Source: Nitrososphaeraceae archaeon
Lineage (GTDB): Archaea > Thermoproteota > Nitrososphaeria > Nitrososphaerales > Nitrososphaeraceae
DNA length: 64,000 nt
Direction: 5' to 3'
NCBI GenBank assembly: GCA_021325295.1
Contig: JAJPHM010000018.1
Span: 1-64,000 of the forward strand
The translations under genes and the position numbers were made by a program. Shown one piece after another: positions 9,208 to 17,711 of this stretch (the first letter of the stretch is position 1; each line of letters begins with the position of its first letter). The notes under the pieces were generated by a model. It was not told the DNA's origin. It did not search any database and was given only the letters and a program-made list of their open reading frames with translations.

Positions 9208-9219
9208 ACATTTTTAAAT
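9208..9219 (+). promoter_or_regulatory. rpo3: TATA box of the rpo3-ribosomal protein operon
   Basis: The element ATTTTTAAATAT lies about 30-40 nt upstream of the TTG start at 9248, which predicts a very short 5' leader. The neighbouring AT-rich run upstream may serve the divergent SBDS gene. Confidence 0.55.
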
Positions 9220-9247
9220 ATCTTTTGCCGACTTTAAAAACGAAGTA

Positions 9248-9886
9248 TTGGTCTCCCCTTCTATCGAAGTTATCGAAAAATCAAGCAATCGGATCACTGT
9301 CAAGTTTGACAATATTCCAAGGCAATATGTAAATGCCCTCCGGAGGCTTTCAATCAGCGAGGTCCCAACTCTTGCCATAGACGATGTCGTCATGCTGGAA
9401 AATTCCTCAGTTATGCATGACGAGGCGTTGGCGCACAGGCTTGGCCTTATCCCTCTGCGGACTGATCCAGGAAGATTTGTAATGCCCCACGAGTGTGACT
9501 GCAAAAGCACACTTGGCTGCTCAAAATGTCGCGTTCTGCTTGTTCTTGACTCTGAAGCAAGCGAAAAGACAAAAGTAGTAACTTCAGGCGAGCTTGTGTC
9601 CGAAGATGAGCTTGTCAAGCCAGTGAGCAAAGATATCCCTATAATTGTCTTGGCTCCAAGCCAAAAGCTGAAATTTGAAGCGTATGCAAGGCTTGGAATC
9701 GGCAAGGACCATGCAAAATGGCAGCCGACGTCTGCAAGCATCGTCAAAGACGGCAAGGACGAAAATGAATCTATTCTGATAATAGAGTCAAACGGCGCAC
9801 TTGCTCCGGAAGAGATATTGACGTTAGCAATGGACAAGATGTCATCAAAGATAAAGAATTTCAAGCAATCTATCCAAACTAAGTAA
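9248..9886 (+). CDS. rpo3: DNA-directed RNA polymerase subunit D (Rpo3)
   Basis: Rpo3 pairs with Rpo11 as the assembly platform of archaeal RNA polymerase, like bacterial alpha. It shows the dimerisation motif (YVNALRRLSISEVPTLAIDDV), the conserved AHRLGLIPLRTD, and an insertion domain with four cysteines (Cys83, Cys85, Cys91, Cys94; pattern CxCx5CxxC) resembling the zinc site of eukaryotic Rpb3. The ferredoxin-like Fe-S cysteines of some crenarchaeal Rpo3 proteins are not seen, and at 212 aa the protein is on the short side. The start codon is TTG. First gene of an operon with eL18, uL13 and uS9. Confidence 0.95.
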   Translation: MVSPSIEVIEKSSNRITVKFDNIPRQYVNALRRLSISEVPTLAIDDVVMLENSSVMHDEALAHRLGLIPLRTDPGRFVMPHECDCKSTLGCSKCRVLLVLDSEASEKTKVVTSGELVSEDELVKPVSKDIPIIVLAPSQKLKFEAYARLGIGKDHAKWQPTSASIVKDGKDENESILIIESNGALAPEEILTLAMDKMSSKIKNFKQSIQTK

Positions 9887-9971
9887 GGAATGCTGCTAGT
9901 GGTCAGGTACATTTATTTGGGGAGCCAGAATAACGAACGGCCGTAAAGGGAGAAAGAAAAGGTAGCGGCGC

Positions 9972-10322
9972 ATGTTTACCAATACTCTTGTCAGCGAGAC
10001 AGGCTGGATTTTACGAAAAGCTAGTAAAGAAAGCAAGGCCCCGATCTGGAAGGCAATCGAGAGAAAGATCACAGGCAGAAGAGCTAATAGAAGCGAGATC
10101 AATGTCGGCATGCTGGCAAAAGTAACAGAAAATGGGCAGACTGTAATTGTTCCCGGAAAGATTCTGGGCACAGGCTCAATTGGCCACAAGTTGACTGTTT
10201 GTTCTTTTTCAATTTCAGAGGCGGCTGCTGCGAAAATTATCCAGGCCGGCGGAAGTGTAATGAATCTAAAAGACTTTATCAAAAATTACCCTGATGGAAG
10301 AGGAGTGCGCATAATTGGCTAA
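9972..10322 (+). CDS. rpl18e: 50S ribosomal protein L18e (eL18)
   Basis: Large-subunit protein of the uL15/eL18 family. The 116 residues contain the characteristic KAPIWKAIERK and the VPGKILGTGSIGHKLTV block. It lies in the conserved archaeal order rpo3-eL18-uL13-uS9, and its end overlaps uL13 by 8 nt. Confidence 0.94.
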   Translation: MFTNTLVSETGWILRKASKESKAPIWKAIERKITGRRANRSEINVGMLAKVTENGQTVIVPGKILGTGSIGHKLTVCSFSISEAAAAKIIQAGGSVMNLKDFIKNYPDGRGVRIIG

Positions 10323-10797
10323 GGAAAAATCTCAGGCTCAGCCCCAGCAACCCAAGACAGTAGTAGTTGATGCGACAAACTGCATCGCAGGTAGGATGTG
10401 TTCGCACGTCTCGAAACTTTTACTCCAAGGAAATAGAGTTACCATAGTAAATGCCGAGAAGGCAATGCTTTCAGGCAACAGATACAAAACTATAGAGCTA
10501 TACAAAGAACACTTGGAGATTAATTCAGTAACAAACCCAATTCACGGCCCGTTTCACCCAAGGAGGCCTGATACCCTCATCTCAAAGATGGTCAGAGGCA
10601 TGGTTCCAAAGCAAAAGACCAGCGGGATAGAAGCGTTCAAGAGGCTCAGAGTGTATATCGGTGTGCCTGAGAATGTCAAATCAGCAAGCATGAAGTCGTT
10701 TGAAGATTCAAAGATAACAAGACCTGAATCGTACTATATCTCTGTTGGAGATGTTTCAAAGCAGATAGGCTGGAAAGGAAGGACTATTGGAGGATAG
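10315..10797 (+). CDS. rpl13: 50S ribosomal protein L13 (uL13)
   Basis: Large-subunit protein; signatures are VVVDATNCIAGRMCSHVSKLL, the NAEKAMLSG turn and HPRRPDTLISKMVRGMVP. The start is TTG (10315), 8 nt before the end of eL18, giving a 160-aa protein with a short Gln-rich N-terminal extension. Translationally coupled to its neighbours. Confidence 0.95.
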   Translation: MAKEKSQAQPQQPKTVVVDATNCIAGRMCSHVSKLLLQGNRVTIVNAEKAMLSGNRYKTIELYKEHLEINSVTNPIHGPFHPRRPDTLISKMVRGMVPKQKTSGIEAFKRLRVYIGVPENVKSASMKSFEDSKITRPESYYISVGDVSKQIGWKGRTIGG

Positions 10798-10803
10798 GAT
10801 GAA

Positions 10804-11247
10804 ATGAACAAAATAGACTTGTATCCAGGTCAGCGCAAATCAAGCCGCGCAGTAGCCACAATTTCAAAGGGAGCAGGCAGGATAAGAATCAACAATGTTC
10901 CGGCAGAAATGGTTATGCCTGAGGTAGCCAAGGAGCTTGTGTTAACACCTGTCAGCCTTATCGGAGAGATAAGGAACAAGGTCGACATCGATGTACAAGT
11001 GCAGGGAGGAGGATTTATGGGACAGGCATTTGCTAGCGCAGTTGCCATTTCGAGAGCTCTGGTAGGCGAGGGAAAAGGCGGCAGGGATCCAAAGGATCAT
11101 CCTCTCACAAAAGGCGTGCGCGAAGAGATCAGGAAAAAAATCATCGAGCATGACAGACATTTCCTATCAGGAGACCCAAGGCAGAGCGAATCAAAGAAAT
11201 TCGGCGGACCTGGCGCCAGGCGCAGAAAGCAAAAATCATACCGTTAG
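10804..11247 (+). CDS. rps9: 30S ribosomal protein S9 (uS9)
   Basis: Small-subunit protein contacting P-site tRNA with its C-terminal tail. The 147 residues have the motif GQRKSSRAVATISKG, the GGFMGQAFASAVAISRAL region and the conserved terminal tail ending KKQKSYR-like (RRKQKSYR). It starts 6 nt after uL13. The usual next archaeal genes (rpoN/rpo10, rpoK) are not present here; 143 nt of non-coding sequence follow. Confidence 0.95.
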   Translation: MNKIDLYPGQRKSSRAVATISKGAGRIRINNVPAEMVMPEVAKELVLTPVSLIGEIRNKVDIDVQVQGGGFMGQAFASAVAISRALVGEGKGGRDPKDHPLTKGVREEIRKKIIEHDRHFLSGDPRQSESKKFGGPGARRRKQKSYR

Positions 11248-11390
11248 CCCGCATTTTATTTGCTCTGCTTTTTTATCTACCTGCATTATCATTAGCACAA
11301 GTAGATAGGCAGGTAAAAGACAGGAAATCCCCCTACTGCCGGCCCGACAACAGCTAGCCTGGATGGGCCCATCATATTGTATATGGTAAA

Positions 11391-11588
11391 TCACTTATTC
11401 TGGGAAGAGCGGCGCTCTGGCGAAAGATAGTGTTCCGCAAGTTTGTTGCTATAACACTGACTGCAAAGGTATCCTGATATGTTCCACTCCGGCATCGGCT
11501 TGTACCGGAACGTGATACTATTGCCGCACGTCGCACACTTGAGGCTGGCTTTGTCTCCCATGCTTTCTGCGGTGGATACTGGATTCAA
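11391..11588 (-). CDS. Small zinc-ribbon protein (65 aa)
   Basis: Two CxxC knuckles (CATCG near residue 18 and CSQC near residue 43) are spaced like a treble-clef/zinc-ribbon and no other domain fits in 65 residues. It is adjacent (21 nt) to a second small zinc protein on the same strand, so the pair is probably co-expressed. Molecular role unknown; nucleic-acid or protein binding is a guess. Confidence 0.65.
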   Translation of the reverse strand: MNPVSTAESMGDKASLKCATCGNSITFRYKPMPEWNISGYLCSQCYSNKLAEHYLSPERRSSQNK

Positions 11589-11609
11589 GACATGATAAAA
11601 GCATTGCAG

Positions 11610-11813
11610 TCAAAGAGGCACCAAGTCTTTTGCAGAGTACAGCGAACGCTCCATGCAGAATGGACATATGAAAGCAAAGACCGCATCTTTATTAAAATCC
11701 CCTGCAAGTGCTATTTCCTGCCTTTCGGTGTCCACTGCAGGAATCAGGAACTTTTTGCTGCAGTTCTTGCACTGGACTGCAGCTTGTTTGCTATCTGATC
11801 CATTAGGCGTCAA
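11610..11813 (-). CDS. Small zinc-ribbon protein (67 aa)
   Basis: Contains CKNC and CPFC knuckles separated by about 35 residues with beta-strand-like sequence between (KKFLIPAVD, EIALAGDF), a classical one-zinc ribbon. Upstream member of a two-gene zinc-ribbon unit. No enzyme motif is seen. Confidence 0.65.
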   Translation of the reverse strand: MTPNGSDSKQAAVQCKNCSKKFLIPAVDTERQEIALAGDFNKDAVFAFICPFCMERSLYSAKDLVPL

Positions 11814-11947
11814 CCCAACCTAACCCACCAAGCATGAAGCAAAATGGTAAATAAAAGTGGCTTTTGCAGCACAGCCGGCGACAGTGCTTCTTAAATGTAT
11901 GAAGAGATTATTTATTGTCACAGGATACCTGGTGCAGAAGAAGCGCA

Positions 11948-12337
11948 ATGTCCCCTAATTCCATATTACTGGTAGATGACGAGCAAGACATTGTTGCGAT
12001 TTTCAGGAAATCTCTTCAGAACCAAGGGTTTGATGCATACGGCTTTACAGACCCGATTCTGGCGCTTGAACATTTCAAAGCAAATCATCCAAACTATGGC
12101 TTGGTAATCTCTGACATAAGGATGCCGCAAATGAACGGAATTGAACTTGCCAGACGCATCAGAGAGATAAAGCCTGAGGTAAAACTGCTGCTCATGACTG
12201 CGTTTGAATTGAGTGATTTTGATTCAGACCTGCTTGATTCTTTAAAGGCCAATGAATTTCTGAGAAAGCCCATTTCGCCAGCAGAGCTTGCAAACAGAGT
12301 AGCAGTATATCTCAGAGTAGCAAGCCATCAGGCATAG
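11948..12337 (+). CDS. Stand-alone response regulator receiver protein
   Basis: A single CheY-like receiver domain: acidic pocket in LLVDDEQD, phospho-acceptor Asp in LVISDIRMPQMNG, conserved Thr in LLLMTAFE and Lys in FLRKPISP. There is no output domain, so it signals by protein contact. The ATG at 11948 is chosen because a TATA-like element (CTTAAATGTA, about 11890-11899) predicts an RNA start near 11920, inside the longer alternative beginning with TTG at 11915. No histidine kinase is encoded nearby. Confidence 0.88.
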   Translation: MSPNSILLVDDEQDIVAIFRKSLQNQGFDAYGFTDPILALEHFKANHPNYGLVISDIRMPQMNGIELARRIREIKPEVKLLLMTAFELSDFDSDLLDSLKANEFLRKPISPAELANRVAVYLRVASHQA

Positions 12338-12409
12338 CAGGCACTATTCAGCACAATAACGCCAAGCATAGCCTCTGTCAACACTGCATCATCTGCATTT
12401 ATTCTGTTG

Positions 12410-12485
12410 CTCCTTTTCCGTTCCTTTTCTTTCAATTCCTTTCCTCCTTCCTTTACTTTTTCTTTTCATTTTTCTTTTACATTTC
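12410..12485 (+). other. Polypyrimidine tract in a 200-nt intergenic region
   Basis: The gap between the response regulator and the cupredoxin gene holds about 75 nt that are almost purely C/T with several T runs. It probably terminates the upstream transcript; the AT-rich end (TTAAAGAATTAATATG, about 12500) may be the promoter of the next gene. Confidence 0.4.
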
Positions 12486-12538
12486 ACCAATATTGCTGCT
12501 TAAAGAATTAATATGGGAGCAGTCGAATAGGCCATAAA

Positions 12539-13045
12539 ATGGGCTCTGTTGGAAAAGCTGCTTTTTCTACTATACTTGTCCTCGGGGCAATCACAGGAGT
12601 GCTTGTCTATTACCTATTTACAGAAGCCACACCTGTAGCTGGCAAGGTAATATCACCATTTAGGGAGAACATTACTGCGTCATCTGGTTCCAGTTCTGGT
12701 TCAGGTTCAACAGCCAAAGTGCCTATTGACGAATCAAAGTACGCAACCAAGGTAGCAATCCAGATCCTGAAAGGCGCTGCAGTTCAGGGTAACCCAAACT
12801 TTGATCCAAATCCCGCCCAAGCAAGCTCAGATGCGTTAATAACTTGGACAAATAACGATGAGGTGCCTCATACAGCGACCAGTGGCACTGGATCATCTGA
12901 TACAGCCTCTGGCAAGCTCTTTGACTCAGGCATCATATCGCCCGGCGATAAATTCAGTGTGCCGGCAAGCCAGCTGGGTCCGGGAGAGCATGACTATTAC
13001 TGCCAAGTCCATCCATATATGAAAGGCAAGATAACCATTCAATAG
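12539..13045 (+). CDS. Membrane-anchored plastocyanin-like blue copper protein
   Basis: Extracytoplasmic electron carrier. Residues 7-27 form a signal-anchor helix (AAFSTILVLGAITGVLVYY). A Ser/Gly linker (45-58) leads to a cupredoxin domain in which all four type-1 copper ligands are visible: His111 (VPHTA), Cys155, His158 and Met161 (CQVHPYM). Ammonia-oxidising archaea encode many such proteins and are thought to use them in place of cytochromes c for electron transfer; that role here is inference. It is single-domain and monocistronic in appearance. Confidence 0.92.
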   Translation: MGSVGKAAFSTILVLGAITGVLVYYLFTEATPVAGKVISPFRENITASSGSSSGSGSTAKVPIDESKYATKVAIQILKGAAVQGNPNFDPNPAQASSDALITWTNNDEVPHTATSGTGSSDTASGKLFDSGIISPGDKFSVPASQLGPGEHDYYCQVHPYMKGKITIQ

Positions 13046-13089
13046 TCGCCCTGCCATCTTGGCCTTACACTTTTCGTTACGATTTGTCT

Positions 13090-13161
13090 TGGAGGGCGGG
13101 CGGACAGATACATTGCGCTTGGCTAACTGGCAAAGCCAAGCTACTGTACTGCAGCCCTCCA
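13090..13161. other. Nested inverted repeats, candidate structured RNA
   Basis: An 8-bp outer stem (TGGAGGGC at 13090-13097 with GCCCTCCA at 13154-13161) encloses a perfect 8-bp inner hairpin (GCTTGGCT at 13117-13124 with AGCCAAGC at 13134-13141, 9-nt loop). It lies between the cupredoxin stop and sufC. Since sufC has its own TATA box and looks leaderless, this could be the 3' UTR/terminator of the cupredoxin mRNA or a small RNA. No tRNA or known RNA family fits. Confidence 0.4.
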
Positions 13162-13210
13162 TCAATTTCACATATCCTTTACTTTATATTATGTGCGATA
13201 GAAAAAATCT

Positions 13211-13987
13211 ATGATGGCATTTCTAGATATAAAGGATTTACATGTTAGCATAGACGGTAAAGAGATACTCTCCGGTCTTGACCTTAGTATTGACAGGGGC
13301 CAGGTGCATGCCATAATGGGCCCAAACGGTTCGGGCAAGAGCACTCTGGCAAATGCTGTTCTGGGCCACCCGAAATACACTATTACTTCAGGCGATATCC
13401 TTGTCAAGGGCGAGAGCATTATTGATATGCCCACTTCAGAGAGGGCAAAGAAGGGAATCTTCCTCGGTTTTCAATACCCGACAGAAATACCAGGAGTAGG
13501 CTATAGCCATTTTTTGAGAAACGCATACAATAATCTGAACAAGTCCCTGAGCCAGGAGCAGGACAGGGAGGTATTTTTGACCGTGAGGGAATTCCACGAG
13601 TATGTAAAGAAAAACCTTGACTCGGTAGGCCTTGACCCATCATTTCTCGGAAGGTACCTCAATGAAGGATTTTCTGGTGGAGAAAAAAAGAGATCCGAGG
13701 TAATGCAGATGCTGGTACTCAAGCCGATTGTTGCTATCTTGGATGAGCCGGATTCCGGGCTTGACATTGACGCAGTAAAGGCAGTCGCAGAGGCAATAAA
13801 CCGGCTTATCGATACAGGCGCAGGCGTTGTAGTGATAACTCACTATGCAAGAATACTCAGGTATCTTAAAAAGCTGGACCATGTCCATGTCGTGGCCAAA
13901 GGCAAGATAATCAAGTCCGGAGGGAAGGAACTTTCCGAGGAACTTGAGGCAAAGGGATATGGATGGCTTGGCCTTCAGGACAAGTAG
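13211..13987 (+). CDS. sufC: Fe-S cluster assembly ATPase SufC
   Basis: ABC-type ATPase of the SufBCD scaffold complex. The Walker A motif (GPNGSGKST, residues 37-45), the signature FSGGEKKR, and the Walker B region ILDEPDSGLDID with the SufC-specific D-loop are all intact, and the length (258 aa) fits. A TATA-like TTTATATTA (13182-13190) lies about 25 nt upstream, so the mRNA is probably leaderless. SufB and SufD are not adjacent in this window, unlike in many genomes. Confidence 0.94.
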   Translation: MMAFLDIKDLHVSIDGKEILSGLDLSIDRGQVHAIMGPNGSGKSTLANAVLGHPKYTITSGDILVKGESIIDMPTSERAKKGIFLGFQYPTEIPGVGYSHFLRNAYNNLNKSLSQEQDREVFLTVREFHEYVKKNLDSVGLDPSFLGRYLNEGFSGGEKKRSEVMQMLVLKPIVAILDEPDSGLDIDAVKAVAEAINRLIDTGAGVVVITHYARILRYLKKLDHVHVVAKGKIIKSGGKELSEELEAKGYGWLGLQDK

Positions 13988-14079
13988 GAAATCAGGACAG
14001 GGTATTGTGGCAAAGGCCCCAGATCACTTGGGCTTCTGGTTTTGATTTAAATAAGGTTGGTTCTGTTCCACACTAGCAG

Positions 14080-14883
14080 ATGACAGTTCAGGGAAGTGAA
14101 GAGTTCGAATCTGCACAAAAGTCACGCTCTAACACATTTCTCAACTTTTCCTTCTTTAAAGTAGACTCAAAGTGGCGCTGGCTCAATGAAATAGGCAAAG
14201 AAGAGGCAGCCAGAGAATTTGCGAGCTTGATAGAGGTTGCAAATACAAAGATGAAAGTCCGGACCTATTCGACCCTCGGGTTAAGAGAAGATGCTGATTT
14301 TATGCTCTGGATGATCTCTGACTCGGTTGAAAAGATGCAAATACTGGCCTCAAAGATCTATTCAACAGTTCTTGGCAAGTATATCGAAGCCACGTATGTT
14401 TACCTGTCCGCCGCACGCCAGTCAGTATATTCCAAACCTGCAAACGTAGCTTCAGGGGAGACTCCAAAACATGATGGAGGTACAGCGACAAGCACTGAAT
14501 ATACAGTATACCAGCGCAACAAAGAAGGCACAATCGTGCCCGGCTTTATGACAGACCTGCCACCACTGAAATATGCCATTGTTTACCCGTTTGTCAAGTC
14601 AAGAGAATGGTACCTTCTGCCATTTGGCGAGCGCAGAAAAATGATGGAAGAGCACATCCAGGTGGGAAGACAATTCCCGCAGGTGAGGCTCAACACCAGC
14701 TACTCGTTTGGCCTAGACGACCAGGACTTTATGCTGGCTTTTGAAACAGAAGACCTGATGGCATTCCAGGAGCTTTTGATGCGCCTGCGCGAAACGCAGG
14801 TAAGCAGGTTTGTAATTACCGACACTCCAATGATTGTCTGCGTTTATAAGGGAGTCGAGGAAATCATAAAAAGTCTGGGATAG
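14080..14883 (+). CDS. Chlorite dismutase/HemQ-family heme protein
   Basis: Member of the dimeric alpha/beta-barrel family that includes chlorite dismutase and coproheme decarboxylase (HemQ/ChdC). Two ferredoxin-like halves are visible (about 20-110 and 160-265). The signature YPFVKSREWY (about 169-178) corresponds to the HemQ-type YPM(S)KxRxWY region, where a Tyr is the catalytic radical site in coproheme decarboxylases. The segment between the halves (about 118-150) is a low-complexity insertion. A leaderless promoter (GATTTAAATAAGG, 14043-14055) precedes the ATG. It is followed after 4 nt by a DUF1802 gene. Chlorite degradation is unlikely; heme synthesis or peroxidase roles are inference. 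Confidence 0.85.
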   Translation: MTVQGSEEFESAQKSRSNTFLNFSFFKVDSKWRWLNEIGKEEAAREFASLIEVANTKMKVRTYSTLGLREDADFMLWMISDSVEKMQILASKIYSTVLGKYIEATYVYLSAARQSVYSKPANVASGETPKHDGGTATSTEYTVYQRNKEGTIVPGFMTDLPPLKYAIVYPFVKSREWYLLPFGERRKMMEEHIQVGRQFPQVRLNTSYSFGLDDQDFMLAFETEDLMAFQELLMRLRETQVSRFVITDTPMIVCVYKGVEEIIKSLG

Positions 14884-14887
14884 TGCA

Positions 14888-15457
14888 ATGCAGGCACTAA
14901 AGGAATGGGCTATTGTTTGCGCCGCCCTTGAGGAAGGAAGGCAGACAATACTTTTGCGCAAGGGAGGCATCTTGGAATACAGAAAGGGCTTTGAAGTAAA
15001 GCATGAGAAATTCCTCCTATTTCCAACTTTTGAACACCAGGCCAGAGAATCAATCAAGCCAGAATATGCAGACAGGCTTGAACAGATCCAGAGAGCAAAG
15101 CCGCAAGATACAACAGCAATAGTGAGCAGTTTTGCTGAAGTAAAATATGTCAATGAGATATCAGACAGGGCCCTTCTGGCAAGGCTTGGCAGATACCACA
15201 TATGGAGCGACCAGTACGTTAATACGAGAATGGATTATAATCCAAGCAAACCCATGAGTGTTATGATTCTTAGGGTCTTCCGCTTGGCCAAGCCACTGCA
15301 CATAGATGTCAGGCCAGAGTGGGCTGGCTGCAAATCATGGATCCCTTTGGATTCAATTGAATCAGAAGCTCTTCTGCCGCAGAGGGCCGAGCCGGCTCTT
15401 GATGAACCGCAGTTTAGTGAAGCGCAACAACGCATAATGGGAGTACTCCAAAATTGA
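14888..15457 (+). CDS. DUF1802 family protein
   Basis: A soluble 189-aa protein matching my recollection of DUF1802 proteins: N-terminal KEWAIVCAALEEGRQTILLRKGGI, then FLLFPTFEHQ and a C-terminal WIPL segment. The family has no established function. It lies 4 nt after the Cld-family gene and overlaps the aldo/keto reductase by 4 nt, so all three are one operon. Confidence 0.75.
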   Translation: MQALKEWAIVCAALEEGRQTILLRKGGILEYRKGFEVKHEKFLLFPTFEHQARESIKPEYADRLEQIQRAKPQDTTAIVSSFAEVKYVNEISDRALLARLGRYHIWSDQYVNTRMDYNPSKPMSVMILRVFRLAKPLHIDVRPEWAGCKSWIPLDSIESEALLPQRAEPALDEPQFSEAQQRIMGVLQN

Positions 15458-16440
15458 AATACAGAAGACTTGGAAAAAGCGACATAATGGCAAGCGAGAT
15501 CGGCTTTGGAGCGTGGACCATCGGTCTTGACTGGTGGGGAAAAAAGATTGACGATGACGAAGCCGTAAGGATGCTCAAGCGCGCCTATGACCTTGGGATA
15601 AATTTCTATGAAACGGCGGACATGTATGGGAAAGGCAAGAGCGAAAAGCTGATCGCAAGGGCCTTTGGCAGCATGCGCGATAGCGTAGTGTATTCAACAA
15701 AATGGGGTTATGATATGTACAATGCAGAACAGGTCGGGCATAGCGAACTTCCGCAAAAACATGATCCAGAGTTTCTGCGATTTGCCCTGCGACAGAGCCT
15801 TGAGCGATTGCAGACGGATTATCTGGATGTCTACAGCTTGCATAATCCCAAGATGGATGCAATAAGAAATGACCGGCTTTTTGACGCTCTGGATGACCTG
15901 CAAAGAAACAAGGTTCTGAGAGGCCACGGAGTTGCGCTGGGGCCGGCGATAGGCTGGAAGGAAGAAGGTATCAGTGCAATAGAGAACAGGAATATCTGCT
16001 GCCTTCAGACAGTATACAACATCCTTGAGCAGGATCCGGGAAGGGAATTTCTAAAAACCTCAGAAAATCACGATGTAGCGATTATGGTAAGGGTTCCTGA
16101 TGCCTCAGGTTTGCTTACAGGCAAGGTCACTGCAGAGACGACGTTTGACAAAAACGACCACAGGAGCTTCAGGAAAAGGGAATTTATCATTGAAGCCGTG
16201 AAAAAAATTGAAAACATGAAGCCGTTTGCTGATGCCCGCGGATGGAGCATAACAGAGCTTGCCATCAAGTTCATACTCTCTCAGCGCCAAGTCTCGGTAG
16301 TCCTTCCCACAGTGATCAGCATAGAAGAGCTGGAATCATTTGCAAGCCTGTCTGATGGAAAATACCTTAACCCTTCTGAAATAGCCGAGATTGAGCGCAT
16401 GTATGAAAATAACTTTTTCGTCAGCCCTGTAGCCCGCTGA
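15454..16440 (+). CDS. Aldo/keto reductase
   Basis: NAD(P)H-dependent TIM-barrel oxidoreductase of the AKR superfamily. Motifs: GFGAWTIGLDWWG at the N-terminus, catalytic tetrad residues Asp in NFYETADMYGKGKSE (Asp-Tyr) and Lys in VYSTKWG, and the YLDVYSLHNP strand. Length 328 aa is normal. The start is TTG overlapping the DUF1802 stop by 4 nt. The physiological carbonyl substrate is unknown; the context with a heme-family protein does not identify it. Confidence 0.9.
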   Translation: MKYRRLGKSDIMASEIGFGAWTIGLDWWGKKIDDDEAVRMLKRAYDLGINFYETADMYGKGKSEKLIARAFGSMRDSVVYSTKWGYDMYNAEQVGHSELPQKHDPEFLRFALRQSLERLQTDYLDVYSLHNPKMDAIRNDRLFDALDDLQRNKVLRGHGVALGPAIGWKEEGISAIENRNICCLQTVYNILEQDPGREFLKTSENHDVAIMVRVPDASGLLTGKVTAETTFDKNDHRSFRKREFIIEAVKKIENMKPFADARGWSITELAIKFILSQRQVSVVLPTVISIEELESFASLSDGKYLNPSEIAEIERMYENNFFVSPVAR

Positions 16441-16621
16441 CTTCCTTTTCTTTCCTTCTTTTCTCTTTTTTTATTATTTTGTTTTGTCTTATCTTGCCTT
16501 TTTCCTTTTTCTACCAAACCAGACTTGGCAATAGAGCAGAAGATGTAGGATGGGATAGGATCAGAACTTGTAGCAGGTTTAACTATCTATCAATTACTGG
16601 CCATAAGGCAAACAAGCCAAG

Positions 16622-16906
16622 TTATAGTTTCAGTCCAAAAGAATCCGCCATTTCTGCGAATTGCTGGTATCTTTGAAGATACTCCCGTCCCTTGGACGTG
16701 ATAACATATATCCTCTGTCCTTCCAGTGTCTGCTCATTTATCAATCCAGCCTGCATCAGCGTAGTGGATACCTTGACTAGCCGGTCGTATGACAGGTTGG
16801 CTTTTCTAAGAAGAGATGTCAGGTTGATCCCCCCTGTACCAGAATCGCTGGCTATGCGCAACACATCGCCCACAATCTTGACGCTGTTGCGATACGAGAT
16901 GACCAT
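16622..16906 (-). CDS. Winged-helix DNA-binding protein (ArnR1-like/HTH_45 type)
   Basis: A 94-aa single winged helix: three helices (IVGDVLRIASDS, NLTSLLRKANLSYDRLVKVSTTLMQAGLI) and a beta wing (INEQTLEGQRIYVIT) followed by a helix. This form is common in Thaumarchaeota as small regulators. A TATA-like CTTATTATACAC on the minus strand (about 16932-16943) implies a leaderless mRNA. Targets unknown. A second protein of the same type is at 41431-41703. Confidence 0.85.
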   Translation of the reverse strand: MVISYRNSVKIVGDVLRIASDSGTGGINLTSLLRKANLSYDRLVKVSTTLMQAGLINEQTLEGQRIYVITSKGREYLQRYQQFAEMADSFGLKL

Positions 16907-17063
16907 CCTACTCTAAAGCAGGCAAGCTGTGTATAATAAGCATTGTGTTATTGAAGCTACACACACAACCTATAGAGCCATCTTCTAGAAAATTCTTACT
17001 AGCCGAGCAATGCTGATTGTAGTCTGAACAAATCTTATATTCAAAATTATCCGACTAGGTGCC

Positions 17064-17711
17064 ATGGCTAACAATAAGCCAACAAATGGTAGCAGACTAA
17101 AAATAGTATTAATTTCAACATCAATACTATTAGTAGTCCTAGCTGCGATGGCAGCATTAACAATATCAAATAACCAACAGACTGCAGCTGCAGTTCAAGT
17201 CAACCAGGCGATTGAGACTGATACTGTTAAGCAGAAATTTAATGAGGGATTTATTTCACATTTTGTCAGCTCTTATGCCAATATACAAACAGTTGAAATG
17301 AAACGTGGAGAAACGTTAGTGGTTCCGATAACAATACAACATCTCAGCAAGAATTTGAATGAATCAGTAACTGTGGGCAACTTCCACAATGAGGTAAGGA
17401 ATTTTATGCCTTCTGCGTACAAAGGGATGACAAGCCAGCAATTTTTAGATTATATCGAAAACGCGAACAATGCCGGCAGCATATTGCCAGGTGAGATCAA
17501 TGTTAATAATTTCATCACATTCTCTCAGCCTAGTGTAACTCTAATTCCCAATTCAACTGGGACAGTACTCTTGACAATTTCTCTTCCTGCTAATCTGCCC
17601 GATGAGACTGTGGGAAGATCGCTTGAAATAGGACTTGGATATGATATCCAATCACATAATCTAAGCATTGCTGGTAGTGCAGGAATTGTTACAGTCAAGG
17701 TGATATCCTAA
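17064..17711 (+). CDS. Membrane-anchored exported protein, unknown function
   Basis: An N-terminal signal-anchor (about 13-35, IVLISTSILLVVLAAMAALTI) is followed by an extracytoplasmic region of about 180 residues rich in beta-strand-like sequence and N-glycosylation-type NxS/T sites, resembling an Ig-like or CARDB-type domain (LVVPITIQHLSKNLNESV). It overlaps the next gene by 1 nt (TAATG), so the two secreted proteins are translated together. Base composition is more AT-rich than the housekeeping genes around it. No catalytic motif. Confidence 0.8.
   Translation: MANNKPTNGSRLKIVLISTSILLVVLAAMAALTISNNQQTAAAVQVNQAIETDTVKQKFNEGFISHFVSSYANIQTVEMKRGETLVVPITIQHLSKNLNESVTVGNFHNEVRNFMPSAYKGMTSQQFLDYIENANNAGSILPGEINVNNFITFSQPSVTLIPNSTGTVLLTISLPANLPDETVGRSLEIGLGYDIQSHNLSIAGSAGIVTVKVIS

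Noticed and set aside
9214-9912. 232-aa minus-strand frame opposite rpo3
   Set aside because: Mirror of the Rpo3 frame; Ser/Leu-rich shadow without motif.
13090-13161. tRNA or tRNA-like gene
   Set aside because: Nested stems do not give anticodon or T-arm features.
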